A DNA stretch of 64,000 nucleotides from CADDZO01 sp035294145. Its GTDB lineage: Bacteria > Chloroflexota > Dormibacteria > Dormibacterales > Dormibacteraceae. Position numbers and translations under genes: made by a program. Each line of letters begins with the position of its first letter. Position 1 is the first letter of the stretch. The stretch spans positions 1 through 64,000 of the forward strand of contig DATGLL010000132.1 of assembly GCA_035294145.1 (NCBI GenBank). The letters are read 5' to 3'. The notes below the pieces were generated by a model that was not told the origin of the DNA, searched no databases, and saw only the letters and a list, made by a program, of their open reading frames with translations. Of this stretch, positions 43,589-51,809 are shown piece after piece.

Positions 43589-44143
43589 CTAGATGATGCC
43601 GAGGACACGCGCCGCTCGCACGATCGCGCTGACCGATGCCGCGTGCTCGATGTCACCGCGCAGCGCGGCGTCGAGGGCGGTTCGGAAGGCAAGCTCCCGC
43701 ACGACCATGTCCCGCTCGCCAGGCTCTGGTGCCCGCTGGACGCGGCTCAGCGAGCTCGCCAGGAACAGGTGCTGACGACCGCTCACCAGCCCGCTCCCAC
43801 GGGTGATGCCGAGCGGCTTCCAGGAGGAGGCCACCAGGCCCACCTCCTCCTCCAGCTCCCGCTGCGCGCCAGCCAGGGGCTCCTCTCCCACCTCCAGCGT
43901 CCCCGCCGGCACCTCCCAGCTGGTGGCGTTCCAGGGATGTCGCCATTGTCGGACCAGGACGGTGTTCCCGTCGGGCAGGTACGGCACCACGAAGACCGCA
44001 TCGGGGCCCTCGATGACGCGGTACTCGGCCTCAGGGCCGTCCGGCCAGCGCACACGATCGCGCCGCAGCGCGAGGTTCCATTCCCGGACCACGTCGGTGC
44101 TGGCGATCACCTCGAAGGGTGGGGTCTTCTCGTGGTCCAGCAC
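43589..44143 (-). CDS. Nudix hydrolase, ADP-ribose pyrophosphatase type
   Basis: 184 aa. The Nudix box GTLEVGEEPLAGAQRELEEE fits G-X5-E-X7-R-E-X2-E-E, and the preceding WRHPWNATSWEVPAG is typical of ADP-ribose pyrophosphatases. It hydrolyses nucleoside diphosphate derivatives to NMP plus phosphoester. GTG 44143 is chosen because it begins the family-like region just after the accC stop (52 bp); upstream frame is non-coding in character. Confidence 0.9.
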   Translation of the reverse strand: MLDHEKTPPFEVIASTDVVREWNLALRRDRVRWPDGPEAEYRVIEGPDAVFVVPYLPDGNTVLVRQWRHPWNATSWEVPAGTLEVGEEPLAGAQRELEEEVGLVASSWKPLGITRGSGLVSGRQHLFLASSLSRVQRAPEPGERDMVVRELAFRTALDAALRGDIEHAASVSAIVRAARVLGII

Positions 44144-44195
44144 CGTGCCTTGACTCGAGTCGGGAACAGAGGATCGGCTCCGCCTGGGGCGGCGA

Positions 44196-45659
44196 TCATC
44201 GCTGTGGGTTGGTGAGGATGGCCACCGCCGCCGCTGCCGCCGCCGCGCGACGGGCGTCGGAGCCGTAGTCCATTGGCGAGGTCTCTCCGACGAATCGGCG
44301 TGCGGCCTCGACCAGCTCGGGGTGGTCATCGATGAAGCGGGTGGTGAGGTTGCCAGCCCGGAAGTCCGGGCTCTCCAGGAGCGCCCGGTGGTAGGGGATG
44401 GTGGTGGCTGGTCCCACCACCACGAACTCCCGCAACGCTCGGCTCGCACGGGCGATGGCCTCGGCCCGGTCCGCGCCGTGCACGATCAGCTTGGCCACCA
44501 GCGAATCGTAGTTCGGGGGCACCTCTGAGCCAGGGCCGAACCCGGAGTCGACTCGGACCCCTGGACCGGATGGCGCCACCCAGCGGGTGATGCGTCGGGG
44601 GTTGGGGACGAACTGCCGGGTAGGATCCTCGGCGTTGATGCGCATCTCGATCGCGTGGCCCCGCCAGGTCACCTCCTCCTGGCCGAAGGAGAGCGGCAAT
44701 CCGGCGGCCACGCGAATCTGCTCTTTGACCAGGTCGACGCCGGTGACGGCCTCGGTGATCGGATGCTCGACCTGCAGGCGGGCGTTCACCTCCAGGAAGT
44801 AGAACTCCCCTTCGCTGAAGATGAACTCCACCGTCCCTGCGTTGACGTAGCCGGCTGCCCGGGCGGCCCGGATGGCGGCCTCCCCCATGCGGCTCCGCAG
44901 CTCGGGGGTGATCACCGGAGAGGGGGTCTCCTCCATGATCTTTTGATGGCGGCGCTGGATCGAGCACTCCCGCTCACCCAAATGGACCACGTTGCCGTGC
45001 TGGTCGGCGATGACCTGGACCTCGATGTGGCGGGGCTTGGACACGTAGCGCTCGACGTAGACGGTGGGGTCCCCGAAGGCCGAGTAGGCGGCGCTCCGGC
45101 AGCTTTCGATCGCCGGGCGCAGGTCCTCCTCACGTTCCACCACCCGCATGCCGATGCCGCCTCCCCCGCCCGAGGGCTTGACGATCACGGGGAAGCCAAT
45201 CTGCCTGGCTGCCCTCACTGCCTCCTCAGGGTCCTCAAGGGCGCCGCTCCCTGGGGTGACCGGCACCCCATGGGCGGCGGCCAGGGCCCGTGCCTCAAGC
45301 TTGGAGCCAAGCGCCCGCATCGCCGAGCCAGGAGGGCCGATGAAGGCGATGCCAGCTGCCGCGCAGGCCTCGGGGAACTCCGGTCGCTCGGAGAGGAAGC
45401 CATAGCCAGGATGGATGGCCTGCGCGCCCACGTCAGCGGCGAGGCTCACGATCCGCTCCATCTGCAGGTAGGACTCGGTGGGAGGGGCGGGGCCGATGTG
45501 GTGGGCCTCATCAGCGTAGCGGACGTGGATGGCGTTCCGGTCGGCGTCGGAGTAGATGGCCACGGTCCGAATCCCGAGCTCGTGGCAGGCCCGCATGACA
45601 CGGACAGCTATCTCGCCCCGGTTGGCGATGAGGACCTTCGAGAACAGTCTGGCCTTCAC
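44196..45659 (-). CDS. accC: biotin carboxylase subunit
   Basis: 487 aa, GTG start. KVLIANRGEIAVRVMRAC, the Gly-rich ATP loop KPSGGGGGIGM, RECSIQRRHQKIMEE and EVNARLQVEHPITEAVTGVDLV are complete. It carboxylates biotin on a carrier with ATP and bicarbonate. It is the third gene of the carboxyltransferase-BCCP / dehydrogenase / carboxylase run, so it probably serves that carboxyltransferase, but it could also serve acetyl-CoA carboxylase; the gene symbol denotes the enzyme family only. Confidence 0.93.
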   Translation of the reverse strand: MKARLFSKVLIANRGEIAVRVMRACHELGIRTVAIYSDADRNAIHVRYADEAHHIGPAPPTESYLQMERIVSLAADVGAQAIHPGYGFLSERPEFPEACAAAGIAFIGPPGSAMRALGSKLEARALAAAHGVPVTPGSGALEDPEEAVRAARQIGFPVIVKPSGGGGGIGMRVVEREEDLRPAIESCRSAAYSAFGDPTVYVERYVSKPRHIEVQVIADQHGNVVHLGERECSIQRRHQKIMEETPSPVITPELRSRMGEAAIRAARAAGYVNAGTVEFIFSEGEFYFLEVNARLQVEHPITEAVTGVDLVKEQIRVAAGLPLSFGQEEVTWRGHAIEMRINAEDPTRQFVPNPRRITRWVAPSGPGVRVDSGFGPGSEVPPNYDSLVAKLIVHGADRAEAIARASRALREFVVVGPATTIPYHRALLESPDFRAGNLTTRFIDDHPELVEAARRFVGETSPMDYGSDARRAAAAAAAVAILTNPQR

Positions 45660-45689
45660 CGGCGCCCTGAATTGTAGAGGCCGCCGTGG

Positions 45690-46580
45690 TCAGGTGCCGC
45701 TCTCGGCCTTGGCACCGGGGGCGTGATAGCGCTCGATCACGGCGCTCATCTCTCGACGGCCGTGGTCGAGCGCGGCCTCGGCGCACAGCTCCCGGACGAG
45801 CGCGAGGACCGGCAGGGGTGCACCAGCGGCCCGGCCCAGGTCGAGGGCCAGGGTGAGGTCCTTGACCAGGCCGTCCAGGGTGAACATCGGCGGCTCGTGG
45901 ACACGCTCCAGGTAGCTGCGTCGCCGGACCTGCAGCATGGGCATGATCCGGCAGAGGGCACGGAACGCCTTCTCGCGGTCGAGACCGGCTCTGGCTGCCA
46001 GCGACAGGAGCTCGGCGGCGAGCAGGCTGCAGCCTCCCAGCATGGCGTTGGCGACCAGCTTGAGGCCGGCGGCCTCGCCACGCCCTCCCACGTGCTCGGG
46101 CTGACCGAAGGTGTCCAGGACCTCCCTTGCCCGCTCGAAGGCGCTGCGCTCGCCACCAACGAGGACGATCGCGCTGCCCTGCTCGATCGCCGTCGTGGTG
46201 CCCAAGATCGGAGCCGCGAGCACCTGAGCCCCGGCCTCCCCTAGCCGACGGGCCAGTTCCTCGACCACCTCGGCCCCGGCCGTGCTCATCTCCACGAATA
46301 CCTGCCCGGGCGACCCTGTGAGCGAGGCGTACACCTCCCGGACCGACGCCGGATCGTAGAGGATGCTGAGCACCACCTCGGAGCCCCTCACCGCCTCTGC
46401 CGGCGTCGCCGCGACCTCTCCCACGCCGATAGCCCTCGCCCGCTCCAGGGTGCGGTTCCACAGCCGGAGCGGGAATCCCGCCTCAGCCACCTTCCGGGCG
46501 ATGACGGTGCCCATCCGCCCAGTGCCCAGCAGCGTGACCTGAGTCGGGCGAGGCCGGGGAGCTGGACCCTGGGCCGTCAT
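45690..46580 (-). CDS. beta-hydroxyacid dehydrogenase (3-hydroxyisobutyrate dehydrogenase family)
   Basis: 296 aa. The NAD(P) loop LLGTGRMGTVIARKVAEAG is near residues 17-35; FVEMSTAG is the substrate-binding block and AGLKLVANAMLGG carries the catalytic Lys. It oxidises or reduces a 3-hydroxyacid; the exact substrate is unknown. ATGA overlap with the carboxyltransferase upstream and 30 bp before accC, so it is embedded in the carboxylase module. Confidence 0.9.
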   Translation of the reverse strand: MTAQGPAPRPRPTQVTLLGTGRMGTVIARKVAEAGFPLRLWNRTLERARAIGVGEVAATPAEAVRGSEVVLSILYDPASVREVYASLTGSPGQVFVEMSTAGAEVVEELARRLGEAGAQVLAAPILGTTTAIEQGSAIVLVGGERSAFERAREVLDTFGQPEHVGGRGEAAGLKLVANAMLGGCSLLAAELLSLAARAGLDREKAFRALCRIMPMLQVRRRSYLERVHEPPMFTLDGLVKDLTLALDLGRAAGAPLPVLALVRELCAEAALDHGRREMSAVIERYHAPGAKAESGT

Positions 46581-48379
46581 CCGATCGCCACCAACGCTTG
46601 GTCTGGGCTCACGACGTCGCCTTCCTTCACGTAGATCTCCAGCACCTTCCCTGGCTGGGTGGCGACGATGTCGTTCTGCATCTTCATCGCCTCCAGGACC
46701 GCGACCACGTCGCCGAGCTGGACCTCGTCCCCCACTGACACCGGGATCTTGACGATCAGGCCCTGCATCGGCGCCTTGATCGCCCCATCTCGAGGGGCCC
46801 GGGCGGGCGGAGGTGGCGCCGAGGCGGGAGCGAGCGTCGGTGTGGCGACCATGCCGATGCCCGCGACGCGGACCCGGAAGACCTCCCCCTCGACCTCGAC
46901 CTCAAACTCGGCGCTCGTCGGCGCTGGCGTCGTCGGGGGTTGGGTCTCCTCGACCGCCGGTGCCTCGGCCTCGACCGTCTCTTCGACCTCCGCCTCGACG
47001 GTCTCCGCCTCGGTGGGCGCCGTCGCGGAGCCCGTCGAGGGGAGCGGAGCGGTGCGGGCCTGGAAGAGATCCGTGGCTAGAGCTGGGAACAGGAGATAGG
47101 TCAGGGCGTCCTCGTCGCTGGCCGGCAGGCCCCACCGCTCCAGCTGGGCTCGGGCAGCTTCCACCTGGGGCTCGAGGAGGTCGGCGGGTCGAACCGTGAT
47201 CGGTTCGTCCTCACCGAGGACCAGCCGGCGCACCTCGACATCGACCGGGCCCGGTGGTCGGCCGTACAGACCCTGGAGGTAGTCCTTGAGCTCTTGGGTC
47301 ACGGTCATGTACCGCTCACCGACCAGAACGTTGAAGACCGCCTGAGCGGCGATCATCTGGCGGATGGGTGGAACTAGCGGGGGATACCCCAACTCCTCGT
47401 GCACTCGCGGCACCTCCTCCAGGACCTCCGCCAGTCGCGCGCTGGCATCGTGGCGATCGAGGTGATCGCGGAGGTCGCGCAACATGGGAGCAGGCAGCCG
47501 ACACCCGAGCGCTTCGGGGACGACCCGATCCGCCCCTGGCAGGAGGTGCTCGAGGTGACTCCGGCGAATCCCTTCCAGGCGCATGCCTACGGCCACCAGT
47601 CGCTCAAGGTCGAGTCCCGGGTCATGTCCTCCGCCGGACAGGGCTGCCACCGTGCTCTCGACCGCGGGCAAGGAGGCGCCCCAGGCGAAGGCGGAGAAGG
47701 CCGTGTCCAACCCTGAGACCCCGGCCTCCACCGCCGCCAAGTAGGCCATCGCCGCCATGCCCCCGGCGCAACGGGCATGGAGGTACAGGGGCAAGCCGGT
47801 CGCCTCGTTCAACGCTCCCACCAGCTCGCGAGCGGTGGCAGGGGCGAGCAGGCCGGCGTCGTCGTCGATCACCAGCTCGTCGACCCCTAGTGCGGCCAGC
47901 TCCCGCGCCAGGGAGCGCCATCGCTCGAGGTCATGGACGGGGCTGATCGTGTAACAGAGCGCCGCCTGCACCCGCCCACCGAGCCGCCGCGCCACCCGAA
48001 TCGGGTGCTCCAGGTTGCGAACGTCGTTGAGCGGGTCGAAAAAGCGGAACGTGCGCACCCCGTCGCGGGCCGCTACCTCGAGGAACAACTCGACCGCGTC
48101 GTCGGCCAGGCTGCGGTGACCGACCAACTGCTGACCTCGGATCAAGGCCAAGATCGGGGTGGTGGAAGCGGCCTCGCCTAGGCGGCGCAGCTGCTCCCAC
48201 GGGTCGCGGCCCAGATGCAAGGTGGACTCGAAGCTCGCCCCCCCGAAGCCATCGATGGCCGCGAAGCCGATGCGATCCACCTCTCCCAAGAGGGGCTCGA
48301 GCTCCTCGAACGGGATGCGGCTGGCGAACAGGGCCTGCTGGCCTTCGCGGAAGGTGGTGTCGATGAGGTGCAACGGCAT
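46577..48379 (-). CDS. divergent biotin-dependent carboxyltransferase (5S/PycB-like) fused to BCCP
   Basis: 600 aa. Residues 1-290 form the DRE-TIM/pyruvate-carboxylase-type barrel (GGASFESTLHLGRDPWEQLRRL, RGQQLVGHR, FRFFDPLNDVRNLE, CYTISPVHD), about 290-435 a PYC_OADA-like domain, then an acidic Pro/Glu/Ala linker and a C-terminal biotinyl domain with LEAMKM (Lys566). Relative to transcarboxylase 5S, metal ligand Asp23 is Glu12, the carbamylated Lys184 is Asp172 and His217 is Arg203; only His201 (His215) remains. The substrate and even activity are therefore open. It starts 3 bp after purE and overlaps the dehydrogenase. Confidence 0.88.
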   Translation of the reverse strand: MPLHLIDTTFREGQQALFASRIPFEELEPLLGEVDRIGFAAIDGFGGASFESTLHLGRDPWEQLRRLGEAASTTPILALIRGQQLVGHRSLADDAVELFLEVAARDGVRTFRFFDPLNDVRNLEHPIRVARRLGGRVQAALCYTISPVHDLERWRSLARELAALGVDELVIDDDAGLLAPATARELVGALNEATGLPLYLHARCAGGMAAMAYLAAVEAGVSGLDTAFSAFAWGASLPAVESTVAALSGGGHDPGLDLERLVAVGMRLEGIRRSHLEHLLPGADRVVPEALGCRLPAPMLRDLRDHLDRHDASARLAEVLEEVPRVHEELGYPPLVPPIRQMIAAQAVFNVLVGERYMTVTQELKDYLQGLYGRPPGPVDVEVRRLVLGEDEPITVRPADLLEPQVEAARAQLERWGLPASDEDALTYLLFPALATDLFQARTAPLPSTGSATAPTEAETVEAEVEETVEAEAPAVEETQPPTTPAPTSAEFEVEVEGEVFRVRVAGIGMVATPTLAPASAPPPPARAPRDGAIKAPMQGLIVKIPVSVGDEVQLGDVVAVLEAMKMQNDIVATQPGKVLEIYVKEGDVVSPDQALVAIG

Positions 48380-48382
48380 GCG

Positions 48383-48841
48383 CTACCTGCTGGCCAGGGC
48401 GTCGCGCCTTGCGCGGTGCCGCTCGGCCAGCTCGGGGTCGCTCAGGCCAAGGATGCGGGCGGCGAGCCAGGCGGCGTTGCGGGCACCGGCCTCGCCGATC
48501 GCGACGCACGCCACGGGAATGCCAGCTGGCATCTGCACGATGGAGTACAGGGAGTCGAGGCCGCCGAGATGGGCAGTCGGGACCGGGACCCCGATCACCG
48601 GGAGATCGGTCCAAGCGGCAACCACCCCGGGGAGGTGGGCAGCTCCGCCCGCGGCCGCGATGATGACCTTGAGGCCACGTTGGCGGGCGCTGGTCGCCCA
48701 TTCCATGACCCCGGCTGGGTTACGGTGGGCCGAGCAGACGGTGAGCTCGGCCTCGATGCCGAGCTCCTCCAGCTGCTTGGTGCAGGCCTCGATGAGCGGC
48801 AGATCGGACTTCGAACCGATGATGATCCCAACGTCAGGCAC
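48383..48841 (-). CDS. purE: N5-carboxyaminoimidazole ribonucleotide mutase, class I
   Basis: 152 aa. GIIIGSKSDLPLI, VCSAHRNP, AAAGGAAHLPGVVAA and SIVQMPAGIPVACVAI identify class I PurE, which needs N5-CAIR from PurK. No purK lies in the window. GTG start, overlapping purD by 8 bp. Confidence 0.96.
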   Translation of the reverse strand: MPDVGIIIGSKSDLPLIEACTKQLEELGIEAELTVCSAHRNPAGVMEWATSARQRGLKVIIAAAGGAAHLPGVVAAWTDLPVIGVPVPTAHLGGLDSLYSIVQMPAGIPVACVAIGEAGARNAAWLAARILGLSDPELAERHRARRDALASR

Positions 48842-50105
48842 GTACCGCCTCGTGTGCGATGTCTCTCCGGAAGAAGGCTCCAGGAAATCGTACTCGGACC
48901 GCTCCCGAGAGCGCCGCCATCCGGGCCTCCTCCACGCTCGCTCCCAGGCCGACCATGGTGAGCACGCGGCCTCCCGACGTCACCAGGCCTCGTCCCTCCA
49001 CCGCACGGCTCCCGGCATGGAAGACGAGGACATCCTTGGGAACCGTGCTCAGCCCCTCGATGACGAAGCCCGTCTCGTACCCCTCGGGATACCCACCGGA
49101 GGCGACCACCACCCCGACCGCGGCCCGGTCGCTCCACTCCAGCCAGGGGTGGGCGGGGAGCTCGCCCAGCGCGGCCGAGACCAGCAAGGGGACCAGGTCC
49201 GAGCTCAGGCGAGGCAGGATCACCTGGGCCTCGGGGTCGCCAAAGCGGGCATTGAACTCCAAAACCCGGACCCCCTCGGAGGTCAGCATGAGACCGGCGT
49301 AGAGCACCCCTCGGTACTCGAGCCCGCGTCGCGCGAGCTCCTGGATCGCCGGTACCAGCACCCGGCGGGTCACCTCGTCTACCAGCTCGGGGGTGACGCC
49401 TACAGGAGGGGAATACGCTCCCATGCCACCGGTGTTGGGGCCCTCGTCACCGTCTCGGGCTCGCTTGAAGTCACGGGCTGGCGCCAGCGGGATCACCCGG
49501 CGGCCATCGGTCAGCCCGAACACCGACAGCTCCGACCCCTCCAGACGTTCCTGGATGACGATGGTGGCGCCAGCCTGCCCGAATCGACGCTGCACCAGCA
49601 TCTCGTCGATGACCTGGTCGGCCTGTTCCGGGGTATCGCAGACGATGACCCCCTTGCCCAAAGCCAGTCCGTCGGCCTTGACCGCCACTCGCCCGCCGTA
49701 CCGACGCGCCCAGCGTCGAGCCGGGCCCGGCTCGGTGAAGGTCTCGGACTCGGGGGCCGGGATGCCGGCCCGCAGCATCACCTCCCGGGCGAAAGCCTTG
49801 CTGCTCTCGATCCGGCCGGCCGCGCGACCGGGACCGAAGACCGGGATGCCGGCCTCGCGCAGGGCGTCACCGACGCCGGCCGCCACCGCCGACTCCGGGC
49901 CCAGGACCGCCAGCCCGATGCGCTCCTTGCGCGCCGCCCGAACCAGGCCGGCGACGTCGTCGGCCGGAACGGGCAGGTTCCTGGCCACGGCAGCCGTGCC
50001 CCCGTTGCCGGGGGCGACGTAAACCCGCTCTGCCAGCGGGGACTGGAGGCATTTCCAGGCGAGCGCGTGCTCGCGCGCACCGGAGCCGATCACCAGGATG
50101 CGCAC
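48834..50105 (-). CDS. purD: phosphoribosylamine-glycine ligase
   Basis: 423 aa ATP-grasp enzyme. VIGSGAREHALAWK opens the protein; VKADGLALGKGV and the signature LEFNARFGDPEAQVILPR close the active site. It makes GAR from phosphoribosylamine and glycine. GTG start; 64 bp downstream of guaA. Confidence 0.96.
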   Translation of the reverse strand: MRILVIGSGAREHALAWKCLQSPLAERVYVAPGNGGTAAVARNLPVPADDVAGLVRAARKERIGLAVLGPESAVAAGVGDALREAGIPVFGPGRAAGRIESSKAFAREVMLRAGIPAPESETFTEPGPARRWARRYGGRVAVKADGLALGKGVIVCDTPEQADQVIDEMLVQRRFGQAGATIVIQERLEGSELSVFGLTDGRRVIPLAPARDFKRARDGDEGPNTGGMGAYSPPVGVTPELVDEVTRRVLVPAIQELARRGLEYRGVLYAGLMLTSEGVRVLEFNARFGDPEAQVILPRLSSDLVPLLVSAALGELPAHPWLEWSDRAAVGVVVASGGYPEGYETGFVIEGLSTVPKDVLVFHAGSRAVEGRGLVTSGGRVLTMVGLGASVEEARMAALSGAVRVRFPGAFFRRDIAHEAVRA

Positions 50106-50169
50106 GGCCCGAACACCCGCGGTCGCGGCTCCTGCCGGCCCGGCTCGCCGGTGGGGAGCGCCCCTTGGC

Positions 50170-51747
50170 TCACTCCCATTCGATCGTCCCCGGAGGTTTG
50201 CTGGTGATGTCGAAGACCACCCGGTTGACGCCGGGGACCTCGTTGACGATCCGGTTCGAGATCCGGGCCAGCACCTCGTGGGGGAGGCGTGCCCAGTCGG
50301 CGGTCATCGCGTCCTCGGAGGTCACGACCCGTACCGCAACCAGACTGGCGTAGGTGCGGTCGTCGCCCATGATGCCAACCGTCCGAAGCGGCGTCAGCAC
50401 CGCGAAAGACTGCCAAACCTGGCGGTACAGCCCGTGTTTCTTGATCTCGTCCACCACCACCCAGTCGGCCGCTCGTAGGATCTCCAACCGCTCCCGCGTC
50501 ACCTCCCCCAGGCAGCGGATGGCGAGCCCGGGGCCGGGGAAGGGCTGTCGATGCACCAGGTCCTCGGGAAGGCCGAGCTCCAGGCCCACCGCTCGAACCT
50601 CGTCCTTGAACAGGTAGCGGAGGGGCTCGATGAGCCGAAAGCGAAGCCCGGCGGGGAGGCCACCCACATTGTGGTGGGTCTTGATCTTGGCCGCGCCCCT
50701 GGTCTCGGGACCGGTCGACTCGATCACGTCGGGGTAGAGGGTGCCCTGGGCTAGGAAGCCGATGTCCCCCACGTCCTCGGCCAGCGCGCCGGCCTGCTCC
50801 TCGAAGACGCGGATGAACTCGTGCCCCACGATGCGCCGCTTTTCCTCGGGATCGGCAACGCCTCGCAGCGCGGAGAGGAAACGGTCGCTGGCATCCACGT
50901 AGCGGACGTCGAGGCTCAGGCTTCCGCGCAGGACGTCGAGCACCCGCTCGGGCTCCTCGCGGCGGAGCAGGCCGTTGTTGACGAACACGCAGGTGAGCTG
51001 GTTCCCGATCGCACGATGGACCAGGGTGGCGGCCACCGCGCTGTCCACACCGCCGCTCAGGGCGCAGATCGCGCGCCCATCGCCTACCTGCGCCCGAATC
51101 GCCTCCGTGGCCTGGGCGATGAACGAGCGTGGGGTCCAGCTCCCCCTGCACCCGCAGATGCGATACAGGAAGTTGCGCAGGATCTCGGCGCCATGGGGCG
51201 TGTGATGGACCTCAGGATGGAACTGAATCCCCAGCAGCCGCTCACCGTCATCGAACGCCGCCACCGGCGAGTTTGCGCTGCTCGCCAGCACCCGAAAGCC
51301 AGCAGGCAGCCGACGGACCTGGTCACCGTGACTCATCCACACCGGCAGCCTGGTGGGAAGGTGCTCGAAGAGGCGGCCCGGCTCGTTCACCTCCAACAGC
51401 GCGGGCCCGTACTCGCGTCGCTCGGCGGGAGCCACCTCTCCGCCCAGATGGTGAGCGATAAGCTGCATGCCGTAGCAGATCCCTAAGACCGGCACGCCGG
51501 AGCGGAAGAGCGCCGGGTCGACCTGGGGCGCCCCAGGCTGGTACACGCTGGCTGGCCCGCCGCTGAGGACGACGCCGGCCGGCCGACGTGGCTCAAGCTC
51601 GGCCCAGGGGGTGGTCCCCGGGACCAGCTCGCAGTACACCTGAGCCTCGCGGATGCGTCGGGCAATGAGCTGGGAGTACTGGGAGCCGAAGTCCAGGATC
51701 AGCACCAGCTCTGAGGGCGCAACCGACCCGCCGCCGGCCGGGACCAT
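50170..51747 (-). CDS. guaA: GMP synthase (glutamine-hydrolysing)
   Basis: 525 aa. Glutaminase Cys in GICYGMQ and His/Glu in HPEVHHT; the ATP-pyrophosphatase P-loop is ALSGGVDSAV; C-terminal dimerisation domain ends RVVFDITSKPPGTIEWE. It aminates XMP to GMP. It follows guaB3 by about 60 bp, so IMP to GMP is encoded as a pair. Confidence 0.97.
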   Translation of the reverse strand: MVPAGGGSVAPSELVLILDFGSQYSQLIARRIREAQVYCELVPGTTPWAELEPRRPAGVVLSGGPASVYQPGAPQVDPALFRSGVPVLGICYGMQLIAHHLGGEVAPAERREYGPALLEVNEPGRLFEHLPTRLPVWMSHGDQVRRLPAGFRVLASSANSPVAAFDDGERLLGIQFHPEVHHTPHGAEILRNFLYRICGCRGSWTPRSFIAQATEAIRAQVGDGRAICALSGGVDSAVAATLVHRAIGNQLTCVFVNNGLLRREEPERVLDVLRGSLSLDVRYVDASDRFLSALRGVADPEEKRRIVGHEFIRVFEEQAGALAEDVGDIGFLAQGTLYPDVIESTGPETRGAAKIKTHHNVGGLPAGLRFRLIEPLRYLFKDEVRAVGLELGLPEDLVHRQPFPGPGLAIRCLGEVTRERLEILRAADWVVVDEIKKHGLYRQVWQSFAVLTPLRTVGIMGDDRTYASLVAVRVVTSEDAMTADWARLPHEVLARISNRIVNEVPGVNRVVFDITSKPPGTIEWE

Positions 51748-51809
51748 CTCCGCCCGAGCCCCGCTGTCGCTCGCCTCCTCCTTCGGCTGCTGGAGCGTCG
51801 CTAGCTCGC

